41,665 nt of DNA from Vicinamibacteria bacterium (GTDB lineage: Bacteria > Acidobacteriota > Vicinamibacteria > Marinacidobacterales > SMYC01), in the NCBI GenBank assembly GCA_035620555.1, contig DASPGQ010000077.1, positions 1 through 41,665 on the forward strand, read 5' to 3'. Shown piece by piece: positions 15,902 through 23,536 of this stretch (position 1 is the stretch's first letter; every line of letters starts with the position of its first letter). The position numbers were made by a program, and so were the translations under genes. The notes under the pieces were generated by a model, which made no database searches, was not told the DNA's origin, and worked only from the letters and a program-made list of their open reading frames with translations.

Positions 15902-16771
15902 CTACTTGACGCTCAGTACCGGCGCTCTCGCGAGACGGACGATGCGTTCGGTGACGCTGCCGACGAGGACGTGCTCGAGACCGCTCAGGCCTTTCGTCCC
16001 CATGACGATTAACTCCACCGCCCGGCTCTCGACCGTCGCGAGAAGCTCCTCGACGACCTGTCCCTCGGTCACGATGATCTCTCCGGGACCACCGTAGAGC
16101 GAGGAAAGCTCGTCGCGTATCCTCTCGGGCAGCTCGGGATCCACCTGAAACATGCGCACGAAGCTTCCCGCGTAGAGCGAGGGAAGCACCGGGTTGCTGA
16201 CCACGTGATGCAGGACCAGCTCACCGTCGGACCCGAGCAATGAACGGGCCACCTCGATGGAGCGCGGCGAAAGAGGCGAGAAGTCGACGGGCACCAGAAT
16301 CCGCCCGAATCCATCCCCGCTGTCGGACACTCGCGCGTCTTTTCCCACGGTGAGCACGTGACCGGGTGCGTGACGGACGACCGTCTCCGCCACGCTCCCC
16401 AGTACGAGCTTGCCCAGGCCGGTGCGTCCCTGGGTTCCCATGACCACGAGGTCAGGCCTCAACTCGTCCACCTTGTCCAGAATGGCATCGGAAGCCGATG
16501 TACTGCGAGAGGTCGAGAGCTGCACCGGGATGCCCCGGCGGCGCAGGCTTTCCGACCGTTTAGCAAGCTCGTCCAGGACGTCCTCGCCTACGTCACGCAG
16601 ATACTCGTCCATCGCCTTTTCCAGCATCATCGGATCGTCGGCATCGAGAGTGACCGCGTGAAACACGTCGATCCGGGCTCCGTGCTGGACCGCGAGCCGA
16701 GCGGCCAGCTTCGCCGCATGTTCGGCCGTTTCCGAAAAATCGGTCGGCAGCAGGATTCGCTCTATTCTCAT
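15902..16771 (-). CDS. Universal stress protein with two Usp domains (second copy)
   Basis: Encodes 289 residues in two Usp domains. Domain 1 starts MRIERILLPTDFSETAEHAA and ends MGTQGRTGLGKLVLGSVAETV; domain 2 starts FGRILVPVDFSPLSPRS and ends MGTKGLSGLEHVLVGSVTERI. Both keep the G-2x-G-9x-GS ATP-binding loop, so this copy is probably the better nucleotide binder of the two. The start is certain: ATG at 16771 with GGAGGTGA five bases upstream. It converges with the CBS gene and diverges from the TetR regulator gene across 175 bases, so the regulator could control it; this is inference. Confidence 0.92.
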   Translation of the reverse strand: MRIERILLPTDFSETAEHAAKLAARLAVQHGARIDVFHAVTLDADDPMMLEKAMDEYLRDVGEDVLDELAKRSESLRRRGIPVQLSTSRSTSASDAILDKVDELRPDLVVMGTQGRTGLGKLVLGSVAETVVRHAPGHVLTVGKDARVSDSGDGFGRILVPVDFSPLSPRSIEVARSLLGSDGELVLHHVVSNPVLPSLYAGSFVRMFQVDPELPERIRDELSSLYGGPGEIIVTEGQVVEELLATVESRAVELIVMGTKGLSGLEHVLVGSVTERIVRLARAPVLSVK

Positions 16772-16910
16772 CGTCTCACCTCCGCCCGAATTCGCGTTCG
16801 ATGACTCATGCTACCTCGGCCTCGAACCGCCGAAATCGGCATCTGGGCGGACCCTCGTCAGGCACGAAGATATCAGGGTGTCGGAGGCAGGCGGAAGGCC
16901 GTTGCCGGAC

Positions 16911-16946
16911 TTGCCTGGCGTCTGACGAGCTGACACAATCCCGCGG
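16911..16946 (+). promoter_or_regulatory. Predicted leaderless promoter of the TetR gene
   Basis: TTGCCT (16911-16916) and CACAAT (16934-16939) are exactly 17 bases apart. The GTG start at 16947 begins seven bases after the -10, and no Shine-Dalgarno sequence is present. Transcription and translation probably start at about the same base. Confidence 0.5.
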
Positions 16947-17573
16947 GTGACGGAGAAGGGTTCGCTTCAGAGCTCCAAGACCAGCGGCTCGCCCCGATTG
17001 AACCAGCGCCGGGCGCAAATACTGGAGAAGGCGGCCCACCTCTTCTGCGTCAAGGGCTACGACTCCACATCCATGAGCGACATCGCCGACGAAGTCGGGA
17101 TCACGAAGGCGGGCCTCTACTATTTCGTGGAGAGCAAGGAGCACCTTCTTTACCTCATCACCGACTATGGCCTCGATTTGCTGGATGAGACCGTCATTCA
17201 ACCTCTCGAAGTCGTCGCCGAACCCCGGCAGCATCTCCAACAACTGATACGCCTGCACGTGCACATGGTGTTGAATCGACCGCGGGAGGTGACCATTATC
17301 CTCCACGAGCGAACCGCTCTCACCGGGGTCTACCGGGAGAAGATCCTTCAGCGAAAGAAGGATTACATCAATTATGTGCGGCATCTCTTGAAACAGCTCC
17401 AGGCTAGCGGCGACGCGCGCGCCGATGTCGATCCTACTGCGGCGACTTTTTTCCTCCTCGGGGCGCTGAACTGGGTGTACCAGTGGTACAAAGTGGACGG
17501 ACCGCTTTCCGAAGAGCAACTGGCCACCGAGCTCATATCCTTGTTCACCAAGGGGTTCTTGACTCGCGGGTGA
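16947..17573 (+). CDS. TetR family transcriptional regulator
   Basis: Encodes 208 residues. The N-terminal DNA-binding domain (about 18-66) reads RAQILEKAAHLFCVKGYDST, then MSDIADEVGITKAGLYYFVES, a clear TetR helix-turn-helix. The C-terminal ligand domain (KDYINYVRHLLKQLQ ... ATFFLLGALNWVYQWYK) resembles the family branch that includes acyl-CoA-responsive regulators such as KstR2/FadR-type TetRs, but the ligand cannot be read from sequence. The start is GTG at 16947; a TTG at 16998 is an alternative. It is divergent from the second Usp gene. No degradation or efflux genes are adjacent. Confidence 0.9.
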   Translation: MTEKGSLQSSKTSGSPRLNQRRAQILEKAAHLFCVKGYDSTSMSDIADEVGITKAGLYYFVESKEHLLYLITDYGLDLLDETVIQPLEVVAEPRQHLQQLIRLHVHMVLNRPREVTIILHERTALTGVYREKILQRKKDYINYVRHLLKQLQASGDARADVDPTAATFFLLGALNWVYQWYKVDGPLSEEQLATELISLFTKGFLTRG

Positions 17574-17700
17574 GGGACCCGGCGAGGGAACCGGAGGACC
17601 TCTGGGCGTCCTGTCACTTCGCCGCTTTCACGGGCATACCGCAGGTCGCCGGTCACACCAACGAGCGACCACGCGCGCCGCGGCAACGAGCCGATTCAAA

Positions 17701-18042
17701 CTACCGGCGTGCCGCGGAGCCCGTCGCCGACGTCTCGATGACCTCCAGCAGTTGGTCTTGTAGATCGGGATTTCCGATCTTTCGCCAGTGGCTCAGCAGC
17801 TTCTCTTCCTCTTTGTTCTCCGCCAAGGGCTTCTTCGTCCGACTCTCGGGAATGAGATCGGAGACGCTGACGCCGAGTGCTTTGCTGATCTTCCTGAGCC
17901 AGTCGAGCGATGTACGCCTTCGGCCTTGCTCGAAGTTCGACAGCGCCGACGGCGACAGGCCGGCTTTGCGAGCGAGCTCTTCTTGAAGCATCCCTTTCTT
18001 CAGTCGAAGCTCACGAATTCTCTGACCGACTTCTGCGTGCAA
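17701..18042 (-). CDS. XRE family helix-turn-helix regulator
   Basis: Encodes 113 residues. The XRE/Cro-type DNA-binding domain covers about 5-60 (VGQRIRELRLKKGMLQEELARKAGLSP, SALSNFEQGRRR), followed by a charged segment and a C-terminal helix (DLQDQLLEVIETS). I place the start at TTG 18042 because GGAGG lies five bases before it; the frame stays open to a GTG at 18078, but that start has no ribosome site. It diverges from rpoZ across 156 bases, so it could regulate itself or rpoZ (inference). The 127-base gap between it and the convergent TetR gene holds nothing I recognise. Confidence 0.85.
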   Translation of the reverse strand: MHAEVGQRIRELRLKKGMLQEELARKAGLSPSALSNFEQGRRRTSLDWLRKISKALGVSVSDLIPESRTKKPLAENKEEEKLLSHWRKIGNPDLQDQLLEVIETSATGSAARR

Positions 18043-18100
18043 TGGAACCTCCGCTGATGTTGATCGCAAACGAAGCACTCTAACACAGCTCTAGTCGAAC

Positions 18101-18129
18101 TCGAAACTCACAACCGCGGGTGCTAGAAT
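18101..18129 (+). promoter_or_regulatory. Predicted promoter of rpoZ
   Basis: TCGAAA (18101-18106) and TAGAAT (18124-18129) are 17 bases apart. A start near 18136 leaves a 60-nt leader with AAGGAG at 18188-18193. The TAGAAT hexamer is the same as at the respiratory operon promoter. Confidence 0.5.
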
Positions 18130-18198
18130 GGGGAGTTTCGAAGGAAGGATGCTCGAGGCGGGCGTTTGGGCCTATCTCGGCGCGAACAAGGAGTCACT

Positions 18199-18444
18199 TT
18201 GGATTTGACACAAGCCGGTAGTTTTTTGCGGGTCAACGTCGCCGCCCAGCGCGCTCGCCAGCTCATGCAGGGTGCCGCCCCCATGGTGGCGACGCGGTCA
18301 CGGAAACCCGCCGCCATCGCGATTCAGGAAGTGGAAGAAGGTCTCGTCCAGGCCTTCGCGCCCAGCGAGCTTCCCGAATCGATGCGAGAAGCCGCTTTCG
18401 GCCCGGAGGAGTCCGAAGCTGTCGACAGCGATCTCGATATCTAG
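18199..18444 (+). CDS. rpoZ: RNA polymerase omega subunit
   Basis: Encodes 81 residues. The signature RARQLMQGAAPMVATRSRKP then AAIAIQEVEEGLV matches the omega subunit (RpoZ), which binds and stabilises the beta-prime subunit. The C-terminus is acidic and variable, as usual. The start is TTG at 18199: AAGGAG (18188-18193) stands five bases upstream, whereas the in-frame start at 18166 has no ribosome site. It is monocistronic here, without the gmk neighbour common in other phyla. Its TAG stop overlaps an AGCAGGCTGAT motif, part of a repeat found after other genes in this window. Confidence 0.85.
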   Translation: MDLTQAGSFLRVNVAAQRARQLMQGAAPMVATRSRKPAAIAIQEVEEGLVQAFAPSELPESMREAAFGPEESEAVDSDLDI

Positions 18445-18453
18445 CAGGCTGAT
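18443..18453 (+). repeat. AGCAGG-family repeat, partial copy on the rpoZ stop codon
   Basis: AGCAGGCTGAT begins inside the rpoZ TAG. It matches the first 11 bases of the copy at 24670, but the second hairpin arm is missing. It may be an eroded copy or chance. Confidence 0.4.
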
Positions 18454-18459
18454 TCGCGT

Positions 18460-19029
18460 TCACGGTCGAGACGAGTCCACGATCTCCAGCAGTCGTCGGT
18501 GTAGCCGAGCCCGGTAAGTCAGACCTCCGAGCCCGGATCCCACGAGCCGCGGGTTCACGTCATCGATGAGCTCGCGCCAGCTCGCCCAACGCGCCGATTC
18601 GATCTCGCCGGAGTCTCTCGGCGCCAACTCTCCCCCCTCGCGCCGGGCCAGCATCACGTGAGTCGTCCATTTCGACGATCGCTCGTCACAGGTGAAGTTC
18701 GCATGGATTTGCAACAGGTAATCTTCGATCTGGACGGTAAGACCGGTCTCCTCCAGCGCTTCGCGTATGGCGCCGTCCACGAAGGACTCCTCCGGATGGA
18801 TTCCCCCCGACGGGATCCGATAGGCACCCTCGGGATAGCCGGGCTTGCGGATGACCGCCAGGCGGTCGGCCTCCTGAATCACGAGGCTCACGTCGTGGGC
18901 TCGACCCAGGTTACGGTGGCGCTCGACTTCGTCCATCTCGGGCGGAGTGAGCGGCACATCCCAGCGCTCCACCACGGGCTCACCGAAGGTATAGACGAGC
19001 TCCTGGACGATGTGTCTTCCGATATGCAC
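18460..19029 (-). CDS. Nudix hydrolase
   Basis: Encodes 189 residues. A complete Nudix box lies at 75-97 (GGIHPEESFVDGAIREALEE then TGL), fitting G-x5-E-x7-REUxEExGU, so hydrolysis of a nucleoside diphosphate-linked substrate with Mg is expected. The substrate is not identifiable. The N-terminal 45 residues (VVERWDVPLTPPEMDEVERH) are an extension before the fold. The start is GTG at 19029 with GAAGG seven bases upstream. It lies three bases after the TlpA-like gene and closes a three-gene minus-strand operon (GDPD, TlpA-like, Nudix). It converges with rpoZ. Confidence 0.92.
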   Translation of the reverse strand: MHIGRHIVQELVYTFGEPVVERWDVPLTPPEMDEVERHRNLGRAHDVSLVIQEADRLAVIRKPGYPEGAYRIPSGGIHPEESFVDGAIREALEETGLTVQIEDYLLQIHANFTCDERSSKWTTHVMLARREGGELAPRDSGEIESARWASWRELIDDVNPRLVGSGLGGLTYRARLHRRLLEIVDSSRP

Positions 19030-19032
19030 CGA

Positions 19033-19563
19033 TCAGCCTTCGGTGGGGGCCTCTTCCGAATCGGAGGAAACGTCGCTCAACAGGTCGACCATGTCTCGAA
19101 TGACCGTGGGGGAGGCCCAGTCGCGGGGACCCACGACTTTGGATTTCAACCGACCGTTCCGATCGATGATGTAGGTCTCGGGATATTTGAACGTTTGGTA
19201 TCTGCGTGACACCTTCTTGCCATTGTCATGGAGCACGAGGAAGCTCAGCCCGTAACGATCGACGAACTCCGCGATGTCATCGTAACGCTCGTCTACCGAC
19301 ACGGCCACGATCGCGAGGCCTCTTGCGCCCAGCGCCCGGTGCAGTTTCTCGAGTGACGGCATCTCGTCGACACAAGGGGGACACCAGGTCGCCCAGAAGT
19401 TCAGTACGACGACCTGGCCACGGAGATCTCCAAGAGCATGGGTCTTGCCGGTTAGATCGGCGAGCTCGAAAACGGGAACCGGGGCGTCGACCTGCGGCCC
19501 CGGATTCACCTCGCACGCGGAGCCCGCTGCCAAGCCGATCGAGACCGCGACCTCAAGTCGCAT
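19033..19563 (-). CDS. TlpA/ResA-like thioredoxin-fold protein
   Basis: Encodes 176 residues. The redox motif WCPPC lies at 60-64 inside VVVLNFWATWCPPCVDEMPS, typical of TlpA/ResA proteins that reduce disulfides or cytochrome c cysteines outside the cytoplasm. The N-terminus is a short hydrophobic segment ending GLAAGSAC (Cys17), which resembles but does not strictly fit a lipobox, so it may be a lipoprotein. I chose ATG 19563 because GGAGG lies eight bases upstream; a start at 19584 would add seven residues. It overlaps the end of the GDPD gene by 11 bases. A role in cytochrome c maturation for the multiheme protein in this window is possible but unproven. Confidence 0.9.
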   Translation of the reverse strand: MRLEVAVSIGLAAGSACEVNPGPQVDAPVPVFELADLTGKTHALGDLRGQVVVLNFWATWCPPCVDEMPSLEKLHRALGARGLAIVAVSVDERYDDIAEFVDRYGLSFLVLHDNGKKVSRRYQTFKYPETYIIDRNGRLKSKVVGPRDWASPTVIRDMVDLLSDVSSDSEEAPTEG

Positions 19564-20404
19564 GCACCGAGCCTCCGGGACCATTGCCGAGTCCCGACAG
19601 CGCGGCCACGTTCTGAAGGGCTCGGACCGGGTCGTCGGTCATGATGCCGTCGACGCCCCAGTCGAGCAGGCGCGCGATGTGAATGGGCTCGTTGACCGTC
19701 CAGACGTGAACCTCGACCCCGAAGCGGTGGATTGCTTCGATGACGCGCCGGGAGACGACGCGACGAAGGCCTTTGTACTCGGGCACCTGAAATGCCATTC
19801 CCGGGGGACGATAACCGGCGAGCTCCCCGGCGCGCAAGCGCCCGAGGAACTCTCGGACCTCGTTCTTGCTGAAGCCGGTCGCCACCCCAGGCGAAAGCTG
19901 GCGAAACCTCGCTAGGGTGTCGTGCTCGTGTGACGCGACGACGACGCGTTCCTCCGCACCATGCTGCCGGAGCCTTTCCCTCAGGATCTCGCACACTTTG
20001 TTCCGGGTGCGTTTGATCTCGACGGTGAGCCGCATCTCGGGGAAGGTCTCGAGCACGGTGTCGAGCGTCGGAATCGTAACGCCGCGACCGCGGAAAGGGA
20101 ACGTCCGGCCGTGATCGAGAGTGAAGGTGAAGCCCGCGTCGAGCGTGCGAATCTCCCCGTAGAGCATGTTCTCGACCCGACCTCGCCGACCTGTGGTTCG
20201 CGATACCGAAGGATCGTGGAGGACGACGAGTTGTCCGTCCGCGCTCACGTGGATGTCCAGCTCGAGGTAGGAGACCCCGTGCTCTTTCGCGATGCGGAAC
20301 GCCTCGATGGTGTTCTCGGGCGCGATCGCACTCGCTCCCCGGTGGGCGAAGAGCCTCGGCGAAGGTCCAGAAAAGAAGTGATTGTTCGATGACACCGTAA
20401 TCAA
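19553..20404 (-). CDS. Glycerophosphodiester phosphodiesterase family protein
   Basis: Encodes 283 residues of the GDPD TIM-barrel family. The conserved HRGASAIAPENT (H21, R22, E30), ELDIH (E48, D50) and HDPS (H63) motifs are all present, so the protein is probably active, splitting glycerophosphodiesters into glycerol-3-phosphate and an alcohol. There is no signal peptide, suggesting a cytoplasmic enzyme. The start is TTG at 20404 or GTG at 20395; neither has a strong ribosome site. A good promoter (20477-20505) lies about 70 bases upstream. It is the first gene of the operon with TlpA-like and Nudix genes. Confidence 0.9.
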   Translation of the reverse strand: MITVSSNNHFFSGPSPRLFAHRGASAIAPENTIEAFRIAKEHGVSYLELDIHVSADGQLVVLHDPSVSRTTGRRGRVENMLYGEIRTLDAGFTFTLDHGRTFPFRGRGVTIPTLDTVLETFPEMRLTVEIKRTRNKVCEILRERLRQHGAEERVVVASHEHDTLARFRQLSPGVATGFSKNEVREFLGRLRAGELAGYRPPGMAFQVPEYKGLRRVVSRRVIEAIHRFGVEVHVWTVNEPIHIARLLDWGVDGIMTDDPVRALQNVAALSGLGNGPGGSVHAT

Positions 20405-20476
20405 GACAGAAACTCGTACCGCCCCGATCGAGGCGGCATCGAGCTATCCTCGTGCAGGAACAGTTTCTATAGAATC

Positions 20477-20505
20477 ATTATCGGAACGTTATCGGCGCAA
20501 GTCAA
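20477..20505 (-). promoter_or_regulatory. Predicted promoter of the GDPD-TlpA-Nudix operon
   Basis: On the minus strand TTGACT (20500-20505) and GATAAT (20477-20482) are 17 bases apart, each matching consensus at five of six positions. The -35 overlaps the last codons of the membrane protein gene that ends at 20489. The leader would be about 65 nt. Confidence 0.6.
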
Positions 20506-22963
20506 AGGCAGGACGTGCCGCGAGAAGCACGGAGAGCTCCCGTTGGTCGTTACTCGAGCTCGCGAAATCCGCCGGACGGAACCCCGCCCTCGTGGCTACG
20601 GAAAAGACGCCCTTCGTCAATTTGACGCTCTTCTCTCCGGCGGGAGGAAGACGGAAGCGCATCGTACCCTGGCGGCTCGAGATCGTGACCCAGTTCTCCA
20701 TCGGACCGTTGAGGACAACGAACGTACCGCCATCGCCGGCGGGCTCGAGAACGAAGGCTGCCTCTCGGTCCTTGCGTACCCAGAAGCCGGCCGGATCCAG
20801 GTAAGAATTGTCGTCGAGTCCGTGCAGCCTCGAACCGTCCTCGAGGGCGATGCTTCGAAGCGCGACCGGTCGGTTCGGTTGGACCTCGGTGAGACGAACG
20901 CGCGGCGAGGCGAGAAGAGTGCGGGCCCGAAGGCGGAACTGTGCTAGGCCCACGTCGGTCCGGAAGCTGACCGAGCCCCCCGAAAAGATCCCCTCGCCGT
21001 TCGCGAAGGTCGCACCCTCGGGACCTATGCCCTCGACCCGGAATGCGCCTGCAGGAAGCGCGTAGCTGCGACTCCACCAGTGATCCGGGTCACCGTCGCG
21101 GCCGATCGCCTCGAGAGGGAGAGCCACTCGCTCCATGACGTCGTCGGCGTGGAGCTTTTCACGAGACGGCAGGGCGAGGAACCGCTCGTGCTCTCGTCGG
21201 GCAAGCTCGTGAAACACCGTGGAAGCCCAAACCGGGGCGAGGGTGGACCGCCTCGACTGCAAGACGGTGTCCTGGATTCCGGCGAGGACGAGAACGAGAA
21301 CAGGAAGCGGAACGCGATCGATAACCCGTTCGCTCCAGCCCGCGATACCGAACCCGAGGAAAAGCAGGAAAACTGCCGACCAAACGATGGAAGCGGTGTC
21401 CGCCCGTACGAGCGACGGGAGATAGTCCGTCAGATCCCAGGAGCTCGAGAGCGCTTCGTAGACCGCGCTCGTACCGTCTCGCGCGTTGAGAAACAAGGGC
21501 TGCGGAGTTAGTAGAGCCATCGCGCCCGCCAACGCCAAGCTGATTGCCAGGAGAGCAGGTGCCCACCGCGCGAGGCCGCCTCCCGACGAGACGAGCGCGC
21601 CGGCGAAGACGGCGAGCAGAGGCAGAGCGGGAAAGAGAAAGCGCGCCGGCGGTGAGTTTCCTCCGGACCAAAGGGGGTGGGCGGCTCCTGGAAGCATGAC
21701 CGAAAGGAGCACGAGACAGGTCAACCGCGCGATGAACGCGTGACGCCTCCGCAGTGGGGCCAAAGCCGCGAACCCGAGCAGGTAGAAAGGGGAGTTCGGC
21801 AGTAGGCCAAACTCCTGATCGAGCAAGAGTCCGGAGACGCCGAGCGGGACGGCACTCAGGAAAACACGCCGACGACCGTAGGATGCGGCGGGGTCGAGGC
21901 TGCCGTGCATCGCGAACGAGAACGCGACCAGTGCCCCGAGGCAAAGAAGCGCTCCCAAAAACAACGTTGTTCGGCGAAAGCGAATCCCGAGTGCGCCCCA
22001 CAGCGTAAGCGCGAGAAGCAGGAACTTCACATGCAGGAAAAGAAGGGAGCCCACGAGAAAGGTAAAGCCCCAGACCGTCCACGGTTTCGGTGGCTCGAGC
22101 TCGGTCACGCGGAGTGTGACGAGAGCGACGACGACTGCCGCGGGGAGCTCGGGGTAGGCCGAGACCGCGAGAAAAGCTCCTGGTGCGGTGAAGCCCAGAC
22201 CGGCCGCAGCGATCAGGGCCGCGGTGCTGTCTCCGGTGAGTCGAAGAGCCAGCCGATGCACGGTGTAGAGAAGAAAGGCGGACAGCAACGCCTCCGTCAG
22301 CAGAACGCCCGAAAGCCCGAGCAGGGCAAAGCCGGGAAGCAGCAGAAGGGGGAGGCCGATCCCGTGAACCGAGTAAGGCGTATTCGCCGCCAGATGCGGC
22401 CCCATCTTGCCGCGATAGAAGTTTCGAAAGTCCTCCGCGGCATAGTTGTTCTGAACTTTCAGGTCGCCGTCGTGAATGACACTGTAGGCAACGAGCAGAT
22501 AATGTGGCTCGTCTCCCGACAGGCCGACCTCGTGAGAAATCTTGAGCCCGAGTACGACGTACAGGACGAAGCCGATGACGCCCACCGCCTTCGCCTGAAG
22601 CCGAAGACTGCCGACCCAGCGCGATCGACTCAGAGCGACGAGGCCAACGACGACGAGCACCAGATCGAGAAATCGACCCGCCAAGGATGCCAGAACCGGG
22701 AAGGCACGGAATACACCGGGAACGAAGATGGCACCCGCGAGCCCAGCCCAGACGAAGGGAGTCACGAAACGCTCCAGACGAAGACGTCCGAGAAACATCC
22801 CCATCCCTCCCAAGAGCGCCGCGAGCAGGAGCCAGCCGGGCCCGGGGAGAGAACTGAGCAGCCAGGTTGTGTCCCCGAGGACGGGAACGCGAAGGGTGTC
22901 GCGCACGGCAAGGGCGAGGGCGAGACCGATACCCCCAAGAGCCCCCGAGGCGACGGACTTCAA
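20489..22963 (-). CDS. Polytopic GT-C-like membrane glycosyltransferase with soluble C-terminal domain
   Basis: Encodes 824 residues. About fifteen hydrophobic segments fill residues 1-620. After an early helix group comes the loop SGDEPHYLLVAYSVIHDGDL, an acidic DEPHY motif of the kind seen in ArnT/PMT-like GT-C glycosyltransferases, where an early loop Asp/Glu is catalytic. The last 200 residues are soluble and beta-rich. The likely job is transfer of a sugar from a lipid carrier outside the inner membrane; the acceptor is unknown. The start is TTG at 22963, in a TTGA overlap with the stop of the Nudix gene, so the two are coupled. Confidence 0.75.
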   Translation of the reverse strand: MKSVASGALGGIGLALALAVRDTLRVPVLGDTTWLLSSLPGPGWLLLAALLGGMGMFLGRLRLERFVTPFVWAGLAGAIFVPGVFRAFPVLASLAGRFLDLVLVVVGLVALSRSRWVGSLRLQAKAVGVIGFVLYVVLGLKISHEVGLSGDEPHYLLVAYSVIHDGDLKVQNNYAAEDFRNFYRGKMGPHLAANTPYSVHGIGLPLLLLPGFALLGLSGVLLTEALLSAFLLYTVHRLALRLTGDSTAALIAAAGLGFTAPGAFLAVSAYPELPAAVVVALVTLRVTELEPPKPWTVWGFTFLVGSLLFLHVKFLLLALTLWGALGIRFRRTTLFLGALLCLGALVAFSFAMHGSLDPAASYGRRRVFLSAVPLGVSGLLLDQEFGLLPNSPFYLLGFAALAPLRRRHAFIARLTCLVLLSVMLPGAAHPLWSGGNSPPARFLFPALPLLAVFAGALVSSGGGLARWAPALLAISLALAGAMALLTPQPLFLNARDGTSAVYEALSSSWDLTDYLPSLVRADTASIVWSAVFLLFLGFGIAGWSERVIDRVPLPVLVLVLAGIQDTVLQSRRSTLAPVWASTVFHELARREHERFLALPSREKLHADDVMERVALPLEAIGRDGDPDHWWSRSYALPAGAFRVEGIGPEGATFANGEGIFSGGSVSFRTDVGLAQFRLRARTLLASPRVRLTEVQPNRPVALRSIALEDGSRLHGLDDNSYLDPAGFWVRKDREAAFVLEPAGDGGTFVVLNGPMENWVTISSRQGTMRFRLPPAGEKSVKLTKGVFSVATRAGFRPADFASSSNDQRELSVLLAARPAFDLRR

Positions 22964-23490
22964 GACGTTCGCATTCGCAGGAAGAACAAAGCGAGAATCG
23001 TCTTCGCATCGCGAACGTCGGCGCCTACCTTCAGAGCGAGGGCTTCATCGAGAGGAATCTGCAAGATCTCGAGACTCTCGTCCTCGTCGGGCACAGGGGT
23101 CCGACGCTCGAGGTCTGACGCAAAATAAAGGTGCATCTTTTCCTCGAGCACGCCGGGCGAGGGGTAGAACTCGGCGAGCTTCTCCAGATGACCGGGGTAG
23201 AATCCGGTCTCCTCCACGAGCTCACGCCGCGCCGTCTCCTCGGGGCTCTCGCCCGGGTCGAGGGTTCCTGCCGGGACTTCGATCAGGGTCTCGGCGACCG
23301 CGTGTCGATACTGTCGAACGAACAGGACGTTGCCCTCCGCCGTCACCGCGAGAATCACCGCGGCGCCGGGGTGACGAATGATCTCACGCTCGACCTCTCG
23401 TCCCGACGGTTCGAGGACACGGTCGACGCCGACGTCCAACAGGCGGCCGCGATAGATTTGACGCGTGGAAACGACTCGGTGCTCCGCCAC
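22960..23490 (-). CDS. Nudix hydrolase, ADP-ribose pyrophosphatase type
   Basis: Encodes 176 residues. The Nudix box lies at 75-97 (GTLDPGESPEETARRELVEE then TGF), preceded by LFVRQYRHAVAETLIEVPAG, the pattern of ADP-ribose/NDP-sugar pyrophosphatases, with FYPSPGVLEEKMHLYFA about 17 residues after it. The reaction expected is ADP-ribose to AMP and ribose-5-phosphate. The start is GTG at 23490; no ribosome site is present, but TAGAAT (complement of 23497-23502) ends six bases before it, suggesting a leaderless mRNA. It is coupled to the membrane glycosyltransferase gene downstream and divergent from the TPR gene across only 46 bases. Confidence 0.92.
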   Translation of the reverse strand: MAEHRVVSTRQIYRGRLLDVGVDRVLEPSGREVEREIIRHPGAAVILAVTAEGNVLFVRQYRHAVAETLIEVPAGTLDPGESPEETARRELVEETGFYPGHLEKLAEFYPSPGVLEEKMHLYFASDLERRTPVPDEDESLEILQIPLDEALALKVGADVRDAKTILALFFLRMRTS

Positions 23491-23496
23491 GGGGCG

Positions 23497-23526
23497 ATTC
23501 TAACATGCGGATTTTTCTGCTACATT
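23497..23526. promoter_or_regulatory. Two opposed leaderless-type -10 elements in a 46-base divergent gap
   Basis: TAGAAT on the minus strand (23497-23502) ends six bases before the Nudix GTG. TACATT on the plus strand (23521-23526) ends ten bases before the TPR gene ATG. Neither gene has a Shine-Dalgarno sequence. No convincing -35 is seen for either. Confidence 0.4.
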
Positions 23527-23536
23527 CGAGCGTGCC

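Noticed and set aside
21905-23128. A 407-codon plus-strand frame opposite the membrane glycosyltransferase and Nudix genes
   Set aside because: The opposite strand encodes a polytopic membrane protein and a complete Nudix box; this frame is its low-complexity charged mirror.
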